Assembly: GCA_023229165.1 (NCBI GenBank)
Contig: JALNZQ010000065.1
Coordinates: 1-11,758, forward strand
Origin: Methanothrix sp.
Lineage (GTDB): Archaea; Halobacteriota; Methanosarcinia; Methanotrichales; Methanotrichaceae
Reading direction: 5' to 3'
Length of the DNA stretch: 11,758 nt
The notes under the pieces are model-generated. The model saw nothing but the letters and a program-made list of their open reading frames with translations, was not told where the DNA came from and searched no databases. The position numbers and the translations under genes were made by a program. Below, one piece after another: positions 6,160-11,758 of the stretch; the first letter of the stretch is position 1; each line of letters opens with the position of its first letter.

Positions 6160-7953
6160 ATGATCAAGTGCATCAGAAAGAGCGATGGAGAGACCGAAAA
6201 ACTTGGCCAAGAGAATATTGCCGCAGCCATTGCCGACGGTCTTTTGCTCACCAACAATGCCGCTACAGTTCTCAAGAAGAGATATCTGCGTCGCGACGAG
6301 CGCGGGGCTGTCGCGGAGACGCCGGTGGAGATGTTCGAGCGGGTGGCCGCTCATGTCTCGCGAGCGGAGTGCAAGTATGGCAGCGATGCAACAATTTGGC
6401 GCAGCAAATTTTTAAAGATGATGCGTGGCCTGGAATTTCTGCCCAACTCCCCCACGCTCATGAACGCGGGACTGCCGCTTGGCCAGTTGTCCGCCTGCTT
6501 CGTCCTGCCGATGGAGGACTCGCTGCCGGGCATCTTCGAGGCTCTGAAGAGCATGGCCCTCATCCACCAGAGCGGGGGAGGGACAGGCTTCTCCTTCTCC
6601 CGTCTGCGGCCCAGAAATGACGTGGTGGGCGCTACGGGCGGAGTGGCCTCCGGCCCCGTCTCCTTCATGCGCATCTTTGATACCGCCACGGATGTGATCA
6701 AGCAGGGAGGCAGACGCCGGGGCGCAAACATGGCCACACTTCGAGTCGATCATCCCGATATACTGGAATTCATCCAGGCCAAAGAAAAGCCGGGATTTTT
6801 GGAGAATTTCAACATCTCGGTGGCGGCGACGGATGAGTTCATGCAAAAAGCCCGCACGTGTGAAAATATCGATCTCATCAATCCGCGAAACGGCCAGAGC
6901 ACAGGCCGCATCGATGCTCAAGAGACCATGAACCTGATTGCCGACTGTGCCTGGCAGGGGGGCGATCCGGGCATGATCTTCATCGATCGGATCAATGCCG
7001 CCCACCCTCTGCCCGGCCTGATTGAAAGCACCAATCCCTGTGGCGAGCAGCCGCTCTTGCCCTACGAGTCCTGTAACCTGGGGTCCATCAACCTCGCAAA
7101 ACTGGTGGAGAAGGGCGAGATGAACTGGGAGCGACTGGAGGGACTGGTCGCTCTCGCCGTGCGCTTCCTGGACGATGTCATCGATGTCAATCGCTTTCCT
7201 CTGAAGCAAATCGAAGAGACCACCTTGCAGTCGCGAAAGATCGGACTGGGTGTGATGGGCTTTGCCGAGATGCTTATCTTAATGGGCATCTCCTACAACA
7301 CCCAGGAAGCCGTGCGCGTGGCGGAAGATATCATGAAATTTATCTCCCAGGCAGCGCGCGCGCAGTCTGCCCGACTGGGCGAAGAGCGCGGCTCTTTTTC
7401 CCTTTTCGAGGAGTCCAAACTCAAGAATTTGAGCGCCATGAGAAACGCCACGCTGACCACGATCGCTCCCACAGGCACCATCAGCATCATCGCCGGGACA
7501 TCCAGCGGCATCGAGCCGCTCTTTGCGCTGGCCTTCGTGCGCCGGGTGCTGGAGGGCGCGCGACTTTTGGAAGTCTCGCCCATCTTCGAGAACGCAGCAG
7601 TGGCGCGCGGCATCTACACTCCGGAGATGAAAGCGGAACTGGCCGGAAAGGGCTCGGCTGCGGATATGGCGGGCGTGCCTCAGGACCTCAAGGACCTGTT
7701 CGTCACCGCTCTGGACATCCCGCCCGAGCAGCACGTCCGTATCCAGGCTGCTTTTCAGAAGTACACGGATAATGCTGTTTCCAAGACAGTGAACCTGCCG
7801 GAGAGCGCCACGCCAAGCGACGTGCTGAGAGTGTTCAATCTGGCCTACGACCTGGGCTGCAAAGGCGTGACCGTCTTTCGCTATGGCAGCCGTTGCCAGG
7901 TGCTCTACCTGGGCAATGGGGAGACGATGGCTGGGTGCAAGTATTGCGGATGA
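6160..7953 (+). CDS. nrdJ: Adenosylcobalamin-dependent (class II) ribonucleotide reductase
   Basis: This enzyme reduces ribonucleotides to deoxyribonucleotides for DNA synthesis, using a B12-derived radical and needing neither oxygen nor a separate radical subunit. The 597-aa chain has the 10-stranded barrel signatures: LPNSPTLMNAG (94-104), the first redox cysteine C113 in LSACFVLP, and TNPCGEQPLLPYESCNLGSINL (291-312). The latter contains the thiyl-radical cysteine C294, catalytic E296 and N292, and the second redox cysteine C305. The phosphate-binding segment APTGTISIIAGTSSGIEP lies at 436-453. The C-terminus ends GCKYCG, a CxxC pair (C593, C596) suited to re-reducing the active site through thioredoxin or glutaredoxin. 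There is no N-terminal ATP-cone of usual size. No strong Shine-Dalgarno is seen, consistent with a very short leader. Divergent from the CooC-like gene. Confidence 0.95.
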   Translation: MIKCIRKSDGETEKLGQENIAAAIADGLLLTNNAATVLKKRYLRRDERGAVAETPVEMFERVAAHVSRAECKYGSDATIWRSKFLKMMRGLEFLPNSPTLMNAGLPLGQLSACFVLPMEDSLPGIFEALKSMALIHQSGGGTGFSFSRLRPRNDVVGATGGVASGPVSFMRIFDTATDVIKQGGRRRGANMATLRVDHPDILEFIQAKEKPGFLENFNISVAATDEFMQKARTCENIDLINPRNGQSTGRIDAQETMNLIADCAWQGGDPGMIFIDRINAAHPLPGLIESTNPCGEQPLLPYESCNLGSINLAKLVEKGEMNWERLEGLVALAVRFLDDVIDVNRFPLKQIEETTLQSRKIGLGVMGFAEMLILMGISYNTQEAVRVAEDIMKFISQAARAQSARLGEERGSFSLFEESKLKNLSAMRNATLTTIAPTGTISIIAGTSSGIEPLFALAFVRRVLEGARLLEVSPIFENAAVARGIYTPEMKAELAGKGSAADMAGVPQDLKDLFVTALDIPPEQHVRIQAAFQKYTDNAVSKTVNLPESATPSDVLRVFNLAYDLGCKGVTVFRYGSRCQVLYLGNGETMAGCKYCG

Positions 7954-7993
7954 GCTATGAAGGCAAGATAGGGAATATCCTCACTCAAAAGAA

Positions 7994-8000
7994 TTTTATC
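7994..8000 (+). promoter_or_regulatory. TATA-like box of the secreted hydrolase gene
   Basis: TTTTATC is centred about 28 nt before the ATG at 8025, the spacing expected for a leaderless archaeal message. No Shine-Dalgarno precedes that ATG, which agrees. Confidence 0.4.
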
Positions 8001-8024
8001 GAAATTAGAACATTGCATCATAGC

Positions 8025-9662
8025 ATGTACAGACAAAAATCCCGGAAATGCTCCCTTCAATCAGCTCTTGTCCTGCTCTGTATCCTCGTTTACTGTTCAT
8101 TAGCAGGGCTCGCAAACGCCGAAAGTATGGAAAAGATAATTCCCACCAATCTATCCAGCAACCCATCAAACAATTCTGACCCGTACGTGGGCATATCATC
8201 GAAAACCTATATCCCCCCGCCCGGCATAATGCCCATCGTCATAATGCAAGGCGATCCCTATGAGATGGGATATCAGTATGCCCTTCAGGCCAAGGATTAC
8301 ATCGCAATCGTGCGGGACGCCGCCTGGGCCAGTGCTCTCGCAAAGAACTCATCGCATGAGATCTTGCAGAGCTGCCGGGAATACCGGCAATATATCGCAA
8401 GAGAGCTTCCCCAATTTGATTTCATCTCATTTTTCCGAGGTATGTCGGATGCCATGAACGATCAAGGTTTTCAGTTTGGCCCGGATGATCCGGTGGTGAT
8501 GCTCTACTGGGGCGGAAGTAAGGGGCCACAGCCTCCTGATCACTGCACGGCCATTGCCGCCTTCGGCAACACCACCGGCAAAGGTATGATCGCGGGGACA
8601 AATTTCGATTACTATCATCTGCCCTCTAATTCCTATTCGATCATCCTTGCCCTCTACCCCGATTCAGGGAATTCCTGCATCATTCCCTCCGGTGCGGGGC
8701 GAACAGGAAGCAACTCTGCCTTCAACGATAAGGGATTGATATACATCCTGGCGGCAGCCTCTCAAAAGGGTCCCGGCGACAACGGCCCCGGCATCACAGG
8801 CTTTTTGGAGCTTCCCTATGTGGCCATGACCTGCGGCAACGTCCCTGAAGCGGAAAATTTCCTCATCAACTCTACCCGCATGTTCGGCCTTAATCACCTC
8901 CTACTTGACGCCGGAGGCAATGCCACTGTCCTAGAAGCCACCCGGGCCAGATATGCCCTGAGAAAGGCCGGGGACAACAACGAATCTGATTATCTGGTGG
9001 TGACCAATCATTATCTTAATCCCAGGATGAAACCGTCACAACCGATTTGGGACCCACTGAAGTATTACCCATCCAGCTATTATCGATACATCACCGCAGA
9101 GAAGATGATCGCCGACCAGCAGAGCAGGTTCAACTATACAACAGCCGTGCGGACTTTCTCTCTAACCGATTGGTGGGACGGGAGGAAATGGCATCTTGAC
9201 GATCCCTGGAGCACCAACACCATCAACCGCTTCCGCCCTGATGTTGCTACACTTTATTCGGCAATAGCCATTCCCAGCGACCATAAAGTCTCCATCTGCA
9301 CGGGAAATCCCGGCATGCCGTACTGGGGCACCTTGGCTTGCGGCCAGACAGGAACCTATGTCAACTTGACCCTGGGAAAACGACCGGAAGACCTCGTATT
9401 TGACCTCAAAATGGATGCAACAGCGGTCATGTGGAAGACGGTTCAGGTGATGGGAAAGCAGCCTACGGAAAAGGCAGCGAATTTATGGGCGGAGGCGGAA
9501 AACAATTACGGGGAAGCGATTTGGTGGCTTGACCAGGCCATGCTGGAGAATAAGAGTTCGGAAAGGGCCACAGCCTGGGGAAGATCGGCAACCAGCTTTG
9601 CGGAAGTGATCGCGCAGGCAGAAATGATTCAGGAGCTTTGCGGGCCTCATCCGACAAATTAA
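8025..9662 (+). CDS. Secreted Ntn-hydrolase of the C45 / acyltransferase (AAT-like) type
   Basis: The 545-aa protein from the ATG at 8025 has a textbook signal peptide: basic start (MYRQKSRK), hydrophobic ALVLLCILVYCSLAG, probable cleavage after ANA (residue 32). The mature part shows the C45-like entry GDPYEMGYQYALQ. The likely nucleophile is C174 in DHCTAIAAFG, followed by GTNFDYY, equivalent to the GxNxDW seen after the nucleophile in C45/penicillin acyltransferase-like proteins. The later GLNHLLLDAGGNATVLE fits the same fold. Such enzymes hydrolyse or transfer acyl groups on linear amides or lipids; the substrate here is unknown. About ten N-x-S/T sequons suggest a glycosylated extracellular protein. 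No C-terminal membrane anchor is seen. An in-frame ATG at 7950 overlaps the nrdJ stop but would bury the signal peptide behind 25 residues. A phospholipase-B-like lipase is an alternative. Confidence 0.75.
   Translation: MYRQKSRKCSLQSALVLLCILVYCSLAGLANAESMEKIIPTNLSSNPSNNSDPYVGISSKTYIPPPGIMPIVIMQGDPYEMGYQYALQAKDYIAIVRDAAWASALAKNSSHEILQSCREYRQYIARELPQFDFISFFRGMSDAMNDQGFQFGPDDPVVMLYWGGSKGPQPPDHCTAIAAFGNTTGKGMIAGTNFDYYHLPSNSYSIILALYPDSGNSCIIPSGAGRTGSNSAFNDKGLIYILAAASQKGPGDNGPGITGFLELPYVAMTCGNVPEAENFLINSTRMFGLNHLLLDAGGNATVLEATRARYALRKAGDNNESDYLVVTNHYLNPRMKPSQPIWDPLKYYPSSYYRYITAEKMIADQQSRFNYTTAVRTFSLTDWWDGRKWHLDDPWSTNTINRFRPDVATLYSAIAIPSDHKVSICTGNPGMPYWGTLACGQTGTYVNLTLGKRPEDLVFDLKMDATAVMWKTVQVMGKQPTEKAANLWAEAENNYGEAIWWLDQAMLENKSSERATAWGRSATSFAEVIAQAEMIQELCGPHPTN
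8941..8946. other. CCCGGG site (the only one found by eye)
   Basis: This hexamer is the expected target of XcyI/Cfr9I-type restriction-modification pairs, such as the one at the right end of this window. It lies inside the secreted hydrolase gene. If the inferred specificity is right, one cytosine on each strand should be N4-methylated here. Confidence 0.5.
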
Positions 9663-9664
9663 TC
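9656..9664 (+). promoter_or_regulatory. Weak TATA-like stretch ahead of the structured gap
   Basis: AAATTAATC spans the stop of the hydrolase gene. Initiation about 25 nt on, near 9686, would place both structured blocks (9700-9756 and 9794-9848) in the transcript. This is speculative and based on A+T content and spacing only. Confidence 0.2.
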
Positions 9665-9699
9665 TGCAAAGAATTGCCATTGGATGGAAAGGAGGAAAG

Positions 9700-9756
9700 A
9701 GTCCGAGGCGGCAAAAGGCAAAGGAGGGAGATTGTAACAAAAAGCCGCCCCAGACT
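9700..9756. repeat. Long-range inverted repeat
   Basis: AGTC-CGA-GGCGGC (9700-9712) pairs with GCCGCC-CCA-GACT (9744-9756): two helices of 4 and 6 bp separated by a symmetric 3x3 internal loop in which one G-C pair is also possible. The 31-nt terminal loop is purine-rich. There is no T tract after it, so it does not look like a terminator. Confidence 0.4.
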
Positions 9757-9793
9757 ACAAGCCACCCGCAAACCAATTACCCCTTATTAATGG

Positions 9794-9848
9794 TGTCGGT
9801 CGAAGCTACCTTAGCGGTAGCTGGTTTTGCTTTGCGAGCAGACCGATA
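9794..9848. ncRNA. Three-way-junction-like fold, possible structured RNA
   Basis: An outer helix, TCGGTC (9796-9801) with GACCGA (9841-9846), extends by G-U and U-A pairs to 9794/9848. It encloses two hairpins: AGCTACC (9804-9810) with GGTAGCT (9816-9822), loop TTAGC, and TGCT (9828-9831) with AGCA (9837-9840), loop TTGCG. The second hairpin abuts the outer helix with no spacer. Thirty-eight of the 55 nt are paired. It does not match tRNA, C/D-box or RNase P signatures that I know. It could act as RNA or as a folded DNA site; transcription is unproven. Confidence 0.35.
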
Positions 9849-9887
9849 AGCCTAAGAACTATTCTTGTAATTCTAACATTTTGAAAA

Positions 9888-9897
9888 TAAATATATA
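9888..9897 (+). promoter_or_regulatory. Strong TATA box of the restriction-modification operon
   Basis: TAAATATATA preceded by a purine-rich GAAAA (BRE-like) is the best archaeal promoter match in the window. Initiation near 9919 would give a leader of about 19 nt before the methyltransferase ATG at 9938. Confidence 0.6.
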
Positions 9898-9937
9898 CCA
9901 GGTACAGGCATATTCATAAACCATCCCGCTCAAGGCC

Positions 9938-10888
9938 ATGATACAAGAGGATTGCAACAGATCAGATATGTGCCAGATAATAGAAGACGACGTATGCATA
10001 AAATCAATGCCCCGCATCGGCCCACGATTTCCAGCATCACAGAAGGTAACCCTTACATCAAACTATTCCGATCAAGAGTTTGACTCATTGGTCATCCGGG
10101 GCGATGCATTAGAGAACCTCAAGAAATTTAAAGAAAATTATTTTAGATGTTGCGTTACTAGTCCTCCTTATTGGGGCCTCAGAGACTACGGAGAGCCTCA
10201 TCAAATCGGCGCAGAACCGGAGATGCAGGATTATTTAGACAATTTAGTGCTGGTATTCAGAGAAGTCAGACGTACTCTTACACAAGACGGTACTCTATGG
10301 CTCAATATTGGTGATTCATACACCAGCGGCAACCGCGCCTGGCGAGACGTGGACCGGAAGAATCCCGCTCGAGCCATGAGCTACCGGCCCCCAACTCCCC
10401 AGGGATTGAAACCCAAAGATCTGATCGGCATCCCATGGAGACTGGCTTTTGCCCTTCAATCGGATGGATGGTATTTGCGCTCGGATATCATCTGGCATAA
10501 GCCGAACTGCCAGCCCGAATCGGTCAAAGACCGTCCCACGCGCTGCCATGAGTATATGTTTCTCCTCTCCAAGTCGGAGAAATACAATTATGTTTACGAT
10601 AAGCTTGTTGAGCCTTCCAAGTCCAAGAACGGATTTCGCAACCGCCGTACCGTTTGGTCCATAAATACCGAACCATTCCATTATGCTCACTTTGCCTCAT
10701 TTCCCAAGGAGCTGGTAAGGCCATGCATCCTAGCGAGTGCAAACGAAAATGATATTGTGCTCGATCCATTCTTCGGCTCAGGTACGGTTGGAGTTGTATG
10801 TCTTGAGCTAAATCGAAGATTTGTTGGTATTGAATTAAAACCAGAATATGTTGAAATAGCACGCAAACGAATAGAAGAAGGCAATTAA
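9938..10888 (+). CDS. Type II DNA methyltransferase, beta class, probably N4-cytosine (CCCGGG)
   Basis: This enzyme methylates the host's own sites to protect them from the partner nuclease. In the 316-aa protein the catalytic motif IV, TSPPYWG (74-80), precedes the AdoMet-binding motif I, DPFFGSG (276-282), which is the beta-class order. SPPY fits amino-methylation of cytosine-N4 or adenine-N6. Other blocks typical of the family are LWLNIGDSY (120-128), GIPWRLAFALQSDGWYLRSD (164-183), IIWHKPN and HEYMFLLSKSEKY (204-216). N4-cytosine specificity is inferred from the neighbouring XcyI-type nuclease. The first 50 residues are not conserved-looking, so a start at Met24 (10007) remains possible. 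The TATA box at 9888-9897 suits the start at 9938. Only 2 nt separate its stop from the nuclease start. Confidence 0.92.
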   Translation: MIQEDCNRSDMCQIIEDDVCIKSMPRIGPRFPASQKVTLTSNYSDQEFDSLVIRGDALENLKKFKENYFRCCVTSPPYWGLRDYGEPHQIGAEPEMQDYLDNLVLVFREVRRTLTQDGTLWLNIGDSYTSGNRAWRDVDRKNPARAMSYRPPTPQGLKPKDLIGIPWRLAFALQSDGWYLRSDIIWHKPNCQPESVKDRPTRCHEYMFLLSKSEKYNYVYDKLVEPSKSKNGFRNRRTVWSINTEPFHYAHFASFPKELVRPCILASANENDIVLDPFFGSGTVGVVCLELNRRFVGIELKPEYVEIARKRIEEGN

Positions 10889-10890
10889 TA

Positions 10891-11758
10891 ATGAAACTAT
10901 CACTACTACCCGTACTCAAGCCGGACCTGCAAATCGCGTTTTACTATAAGTTAAAATCAATAAATGATCAATACCTCTACCAAGCACTAAGCGATACGGT
11001 TAAGCACCTCTCGATCCCGAATATTGACAAACAGTTGGCAGATTTTGTAGATCACGAATCAATCAAAAAGGTCGCTTCGTTTGGCCTTCGTGGTGAGCTA
11101 TTCTTCCCGGTTCCGTGCATCTTGGAGAACAATCCCAAACTACTCGGATACTATCGCTTGCTCTTAGGAATTTCGCAAAAAGAATTTTATAATAAAGGCC
11201 CGTTCGGGGCATTCAAGCGCCTGGAAGAGCATGGCATAATCTCTCAAAAGATCAAACCGCAGATAGAACCATTATGTATCAGCCTTATAGGAACTGCAGA
11301 GATCATGATTGGTGAGATAGATGATCTATCGTTGACCACAATTCGCGATCTACAAATATTGACTTTGGGTCCTCAACTACGGGGCGGACTTAATACAGAA
11401 TTTGGGAAAAATGCAACAGATAAAATCTTCAAATTGCTCAAAAGTCTCGTTTTACCGTATCTGAAGAGCGAAACAGATAAGGCACTCATAATTGAAAATG
11501 ATTCGAAACGCATCGTAACCGTAGAATTTTCGAGCGATCCAGACATTAGTATTATTGAGAAAATCGGCTCAACAAATAGACCATTGGTCTCCATTGAGAT
11601 AAAGGGCGGCAAGGATAAATCAAGCATACATAATCGAATCGGAGAAGCCGAGAAGAGCCATCAAAAAGCCAAGGGTAAAAACTTCTTTGAGTTTTGGACT
11701 ATGCTTCGGGTCGATCTGGATTATGCGGATGCAAAACGAGAATCCCCTACGACTACCA
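10891..11758 (+). CDS. XcyI-family type II restriction endonuclease, C-terminus cut by window edge
   Basis: The frame from the ATG at 10891 stays open for 289 codons to the window end. A PD-(D/E)xK nuclease core is visible: DPD with D218, then SIEIKGG with E236 and K238, followed by a basic KDKSSIHNRIGEAEKSHQKAK stretch (241-261) typical of the XcyI/Cfr9I family. It ends in ESPTT, which in that family is near the C-terminus; XcyI-type enzymes are about 330 aa, so roughly 40 residues are missing. Family members cut CCCGGG. A weak GAAGG (10877-10881) lies 9 nt before the ATG, inside the end of the methyltransferase gene. The gene is markedly A+T-richer than the housekeeping genes to the left (for example, 19 of 60 bases are G or C at 11401-11460), which points to horizontal acquisition. 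Confidence 0.85.
   Translation, partial: MKLSLLPVLKPDLQIAFYYKLKSINDQYLYQALSDTVKHLSIPNIDKQLADFVDHESIKKVASFGLRGELFFPVPCILENNPKLLGYYRLLLGISQKEFYNKGPFGAFKRLEEHGIISQKIKPQIEPLCISLIGTAEIMIGEIDDLSLTTIRDLQILTLGPQLRGGLNTEFGKNATDKIFKLLKSLVLPYLKSETDKALIIENDSKRIVTVEFSSDPDISIIEKIGSTNRPLVSIEIKGGKDKSSIHNRIGEAEKSHQKAKGKNFFEFWTMLRVDLDYADAKRESPTTT

Larger units (their letters stand above)
9663..9937. other. Gene-free 275-bp gap with two self-complementary blocks
   Basis: No convincing reading frame is present on either strand. The left part is purine-rich on the plus strand (GGAAAGGAGGAAAGAG and similar). Two inverted-repeat structures occupy the middle, listed separately, and the right 90 bp is A+T-rich and holds the methyltransferase promoter. 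An outer ATTGG (9679-9683) / CCAAT (9773-9777) pairing could close the first block. The gap marks the change from core genes to the A+T-richer restriction-modification pair. Confidence 0.5.

Noticed and set aside
6412..7209. Open frame of 265 codons antisense to the ribonucleotide reductase gene
   Set aside because: It lies entirely within a gene with all catalytic residues identified; no start signal or domain supports it.
9463..9776. Two overlapping minus-strand frames at the end of the hydrolase gene
   Set aside because: They overlap each other and the hydrolase gene, are low-complexity (Pro, Ser, Leu) and have no start signals.
9794..9848. tRNA or tRNA remnant as an integration site
   Set aside because: There is no 7-bp acceptor stem, no anticodon arm and no GGTTCRA T-loop; only three helices can be formed.
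9690..9860. RNase P RNA, because GGAGGAAAGAGTCCG and GACCGATAAGCC recall its conserved ends
   Set aside because: The first has an extra AG within the conserved GGAAAGTCC, the second is in reverse orientation relative to the RNase P 3' consensus, and the region is too short and lacks the other conserved blocks.
10316..10919. Open frames on the minus strand under the methyltransferase gene
   Set aside because: They are shadows of the methyltransferase coding sequence without promoters, Shine-Dalgarno sites or recognisable domains; in particular they do not resemble a controller protein.

Overview
The window reads as chromosomal DNA of a methanogenic archaeon. The evidence is archaeal-type EF-2 and EF-1A (EF-2 keeps the diphthamide histidine motif), TATA-box promoters in place of -35/-10 elements, a CooC-type nickel-insertion ATPase, and a B12-dependent ribonucleotide reductase. 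Overall character (EF-1A sequence, moderate GC, a CooC homologue suited to an acetyl-CoA synthase/CO dehydrogenase user, a secreted sequon-rich protein) suggests the Methanosarcinales/Methanotrichales side, perhaps Methanothrix. That placement is inference and was not tested by a search.

Layout. 1-468 (-) is the N-terminal part of EF-1A, running off the left edge, and 544-2739 (-) is EF-2; together they look like a two-gene translation-factor unit. A 180-bp divergent region separates them from 2920-4314 (+), aspartate kinase, which overlaps by ATGA with 4311-5306 (+), purM. Convergent to purM and overlapping it by 4 bp is 5303-6073 (-), a CooC-like P-loop ATPase. It shares an 86-bp divergent promoter region with 6160-7953 (+), a class II ribonucleotide reductase. 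Next comes 8025-9662 (+), a secreted, probably glycosylated Ntn-hydrolase of the C45/acyltransferase type. A 275-bp gap (9663-9937) with two strongly self-complementary blocks precedes a type II restriction-modification pair: 9938-10888 (+), a beta-class DNA methyltransferase, and 10891-11758 (+, cut by the right edge), an XcyI-family endonuclease.

The left 9.6 kb is ordinary housekeeping DNA: translation elongation, aspartate-family amino acid synthesis, purine synthesis, nickel-enzyme maturation, deoxynucleotide supply and one exported hydrolase. The right 2 kb is accessory: the restriction-modification genes are visibly richer in A+T, are laid out as a compact M-R operon, and are likely to recognise CCCGGG by family analogy. 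By eye I find only one CCCGGG in the window (8941-8946).

The least explained DNA is 9663-9937. It contains a three-way-junction-like fold (9794-9848) and a second long-range inverted repeat (9700-9756) beside the restriction-modification promoter. This is the best candidate here for something undescribed: a small RNA, a regulatory leader, or a mark of the insertion junction. I saw no CRISPR array, tRNA, rRNA, insertion sequence or transposase.
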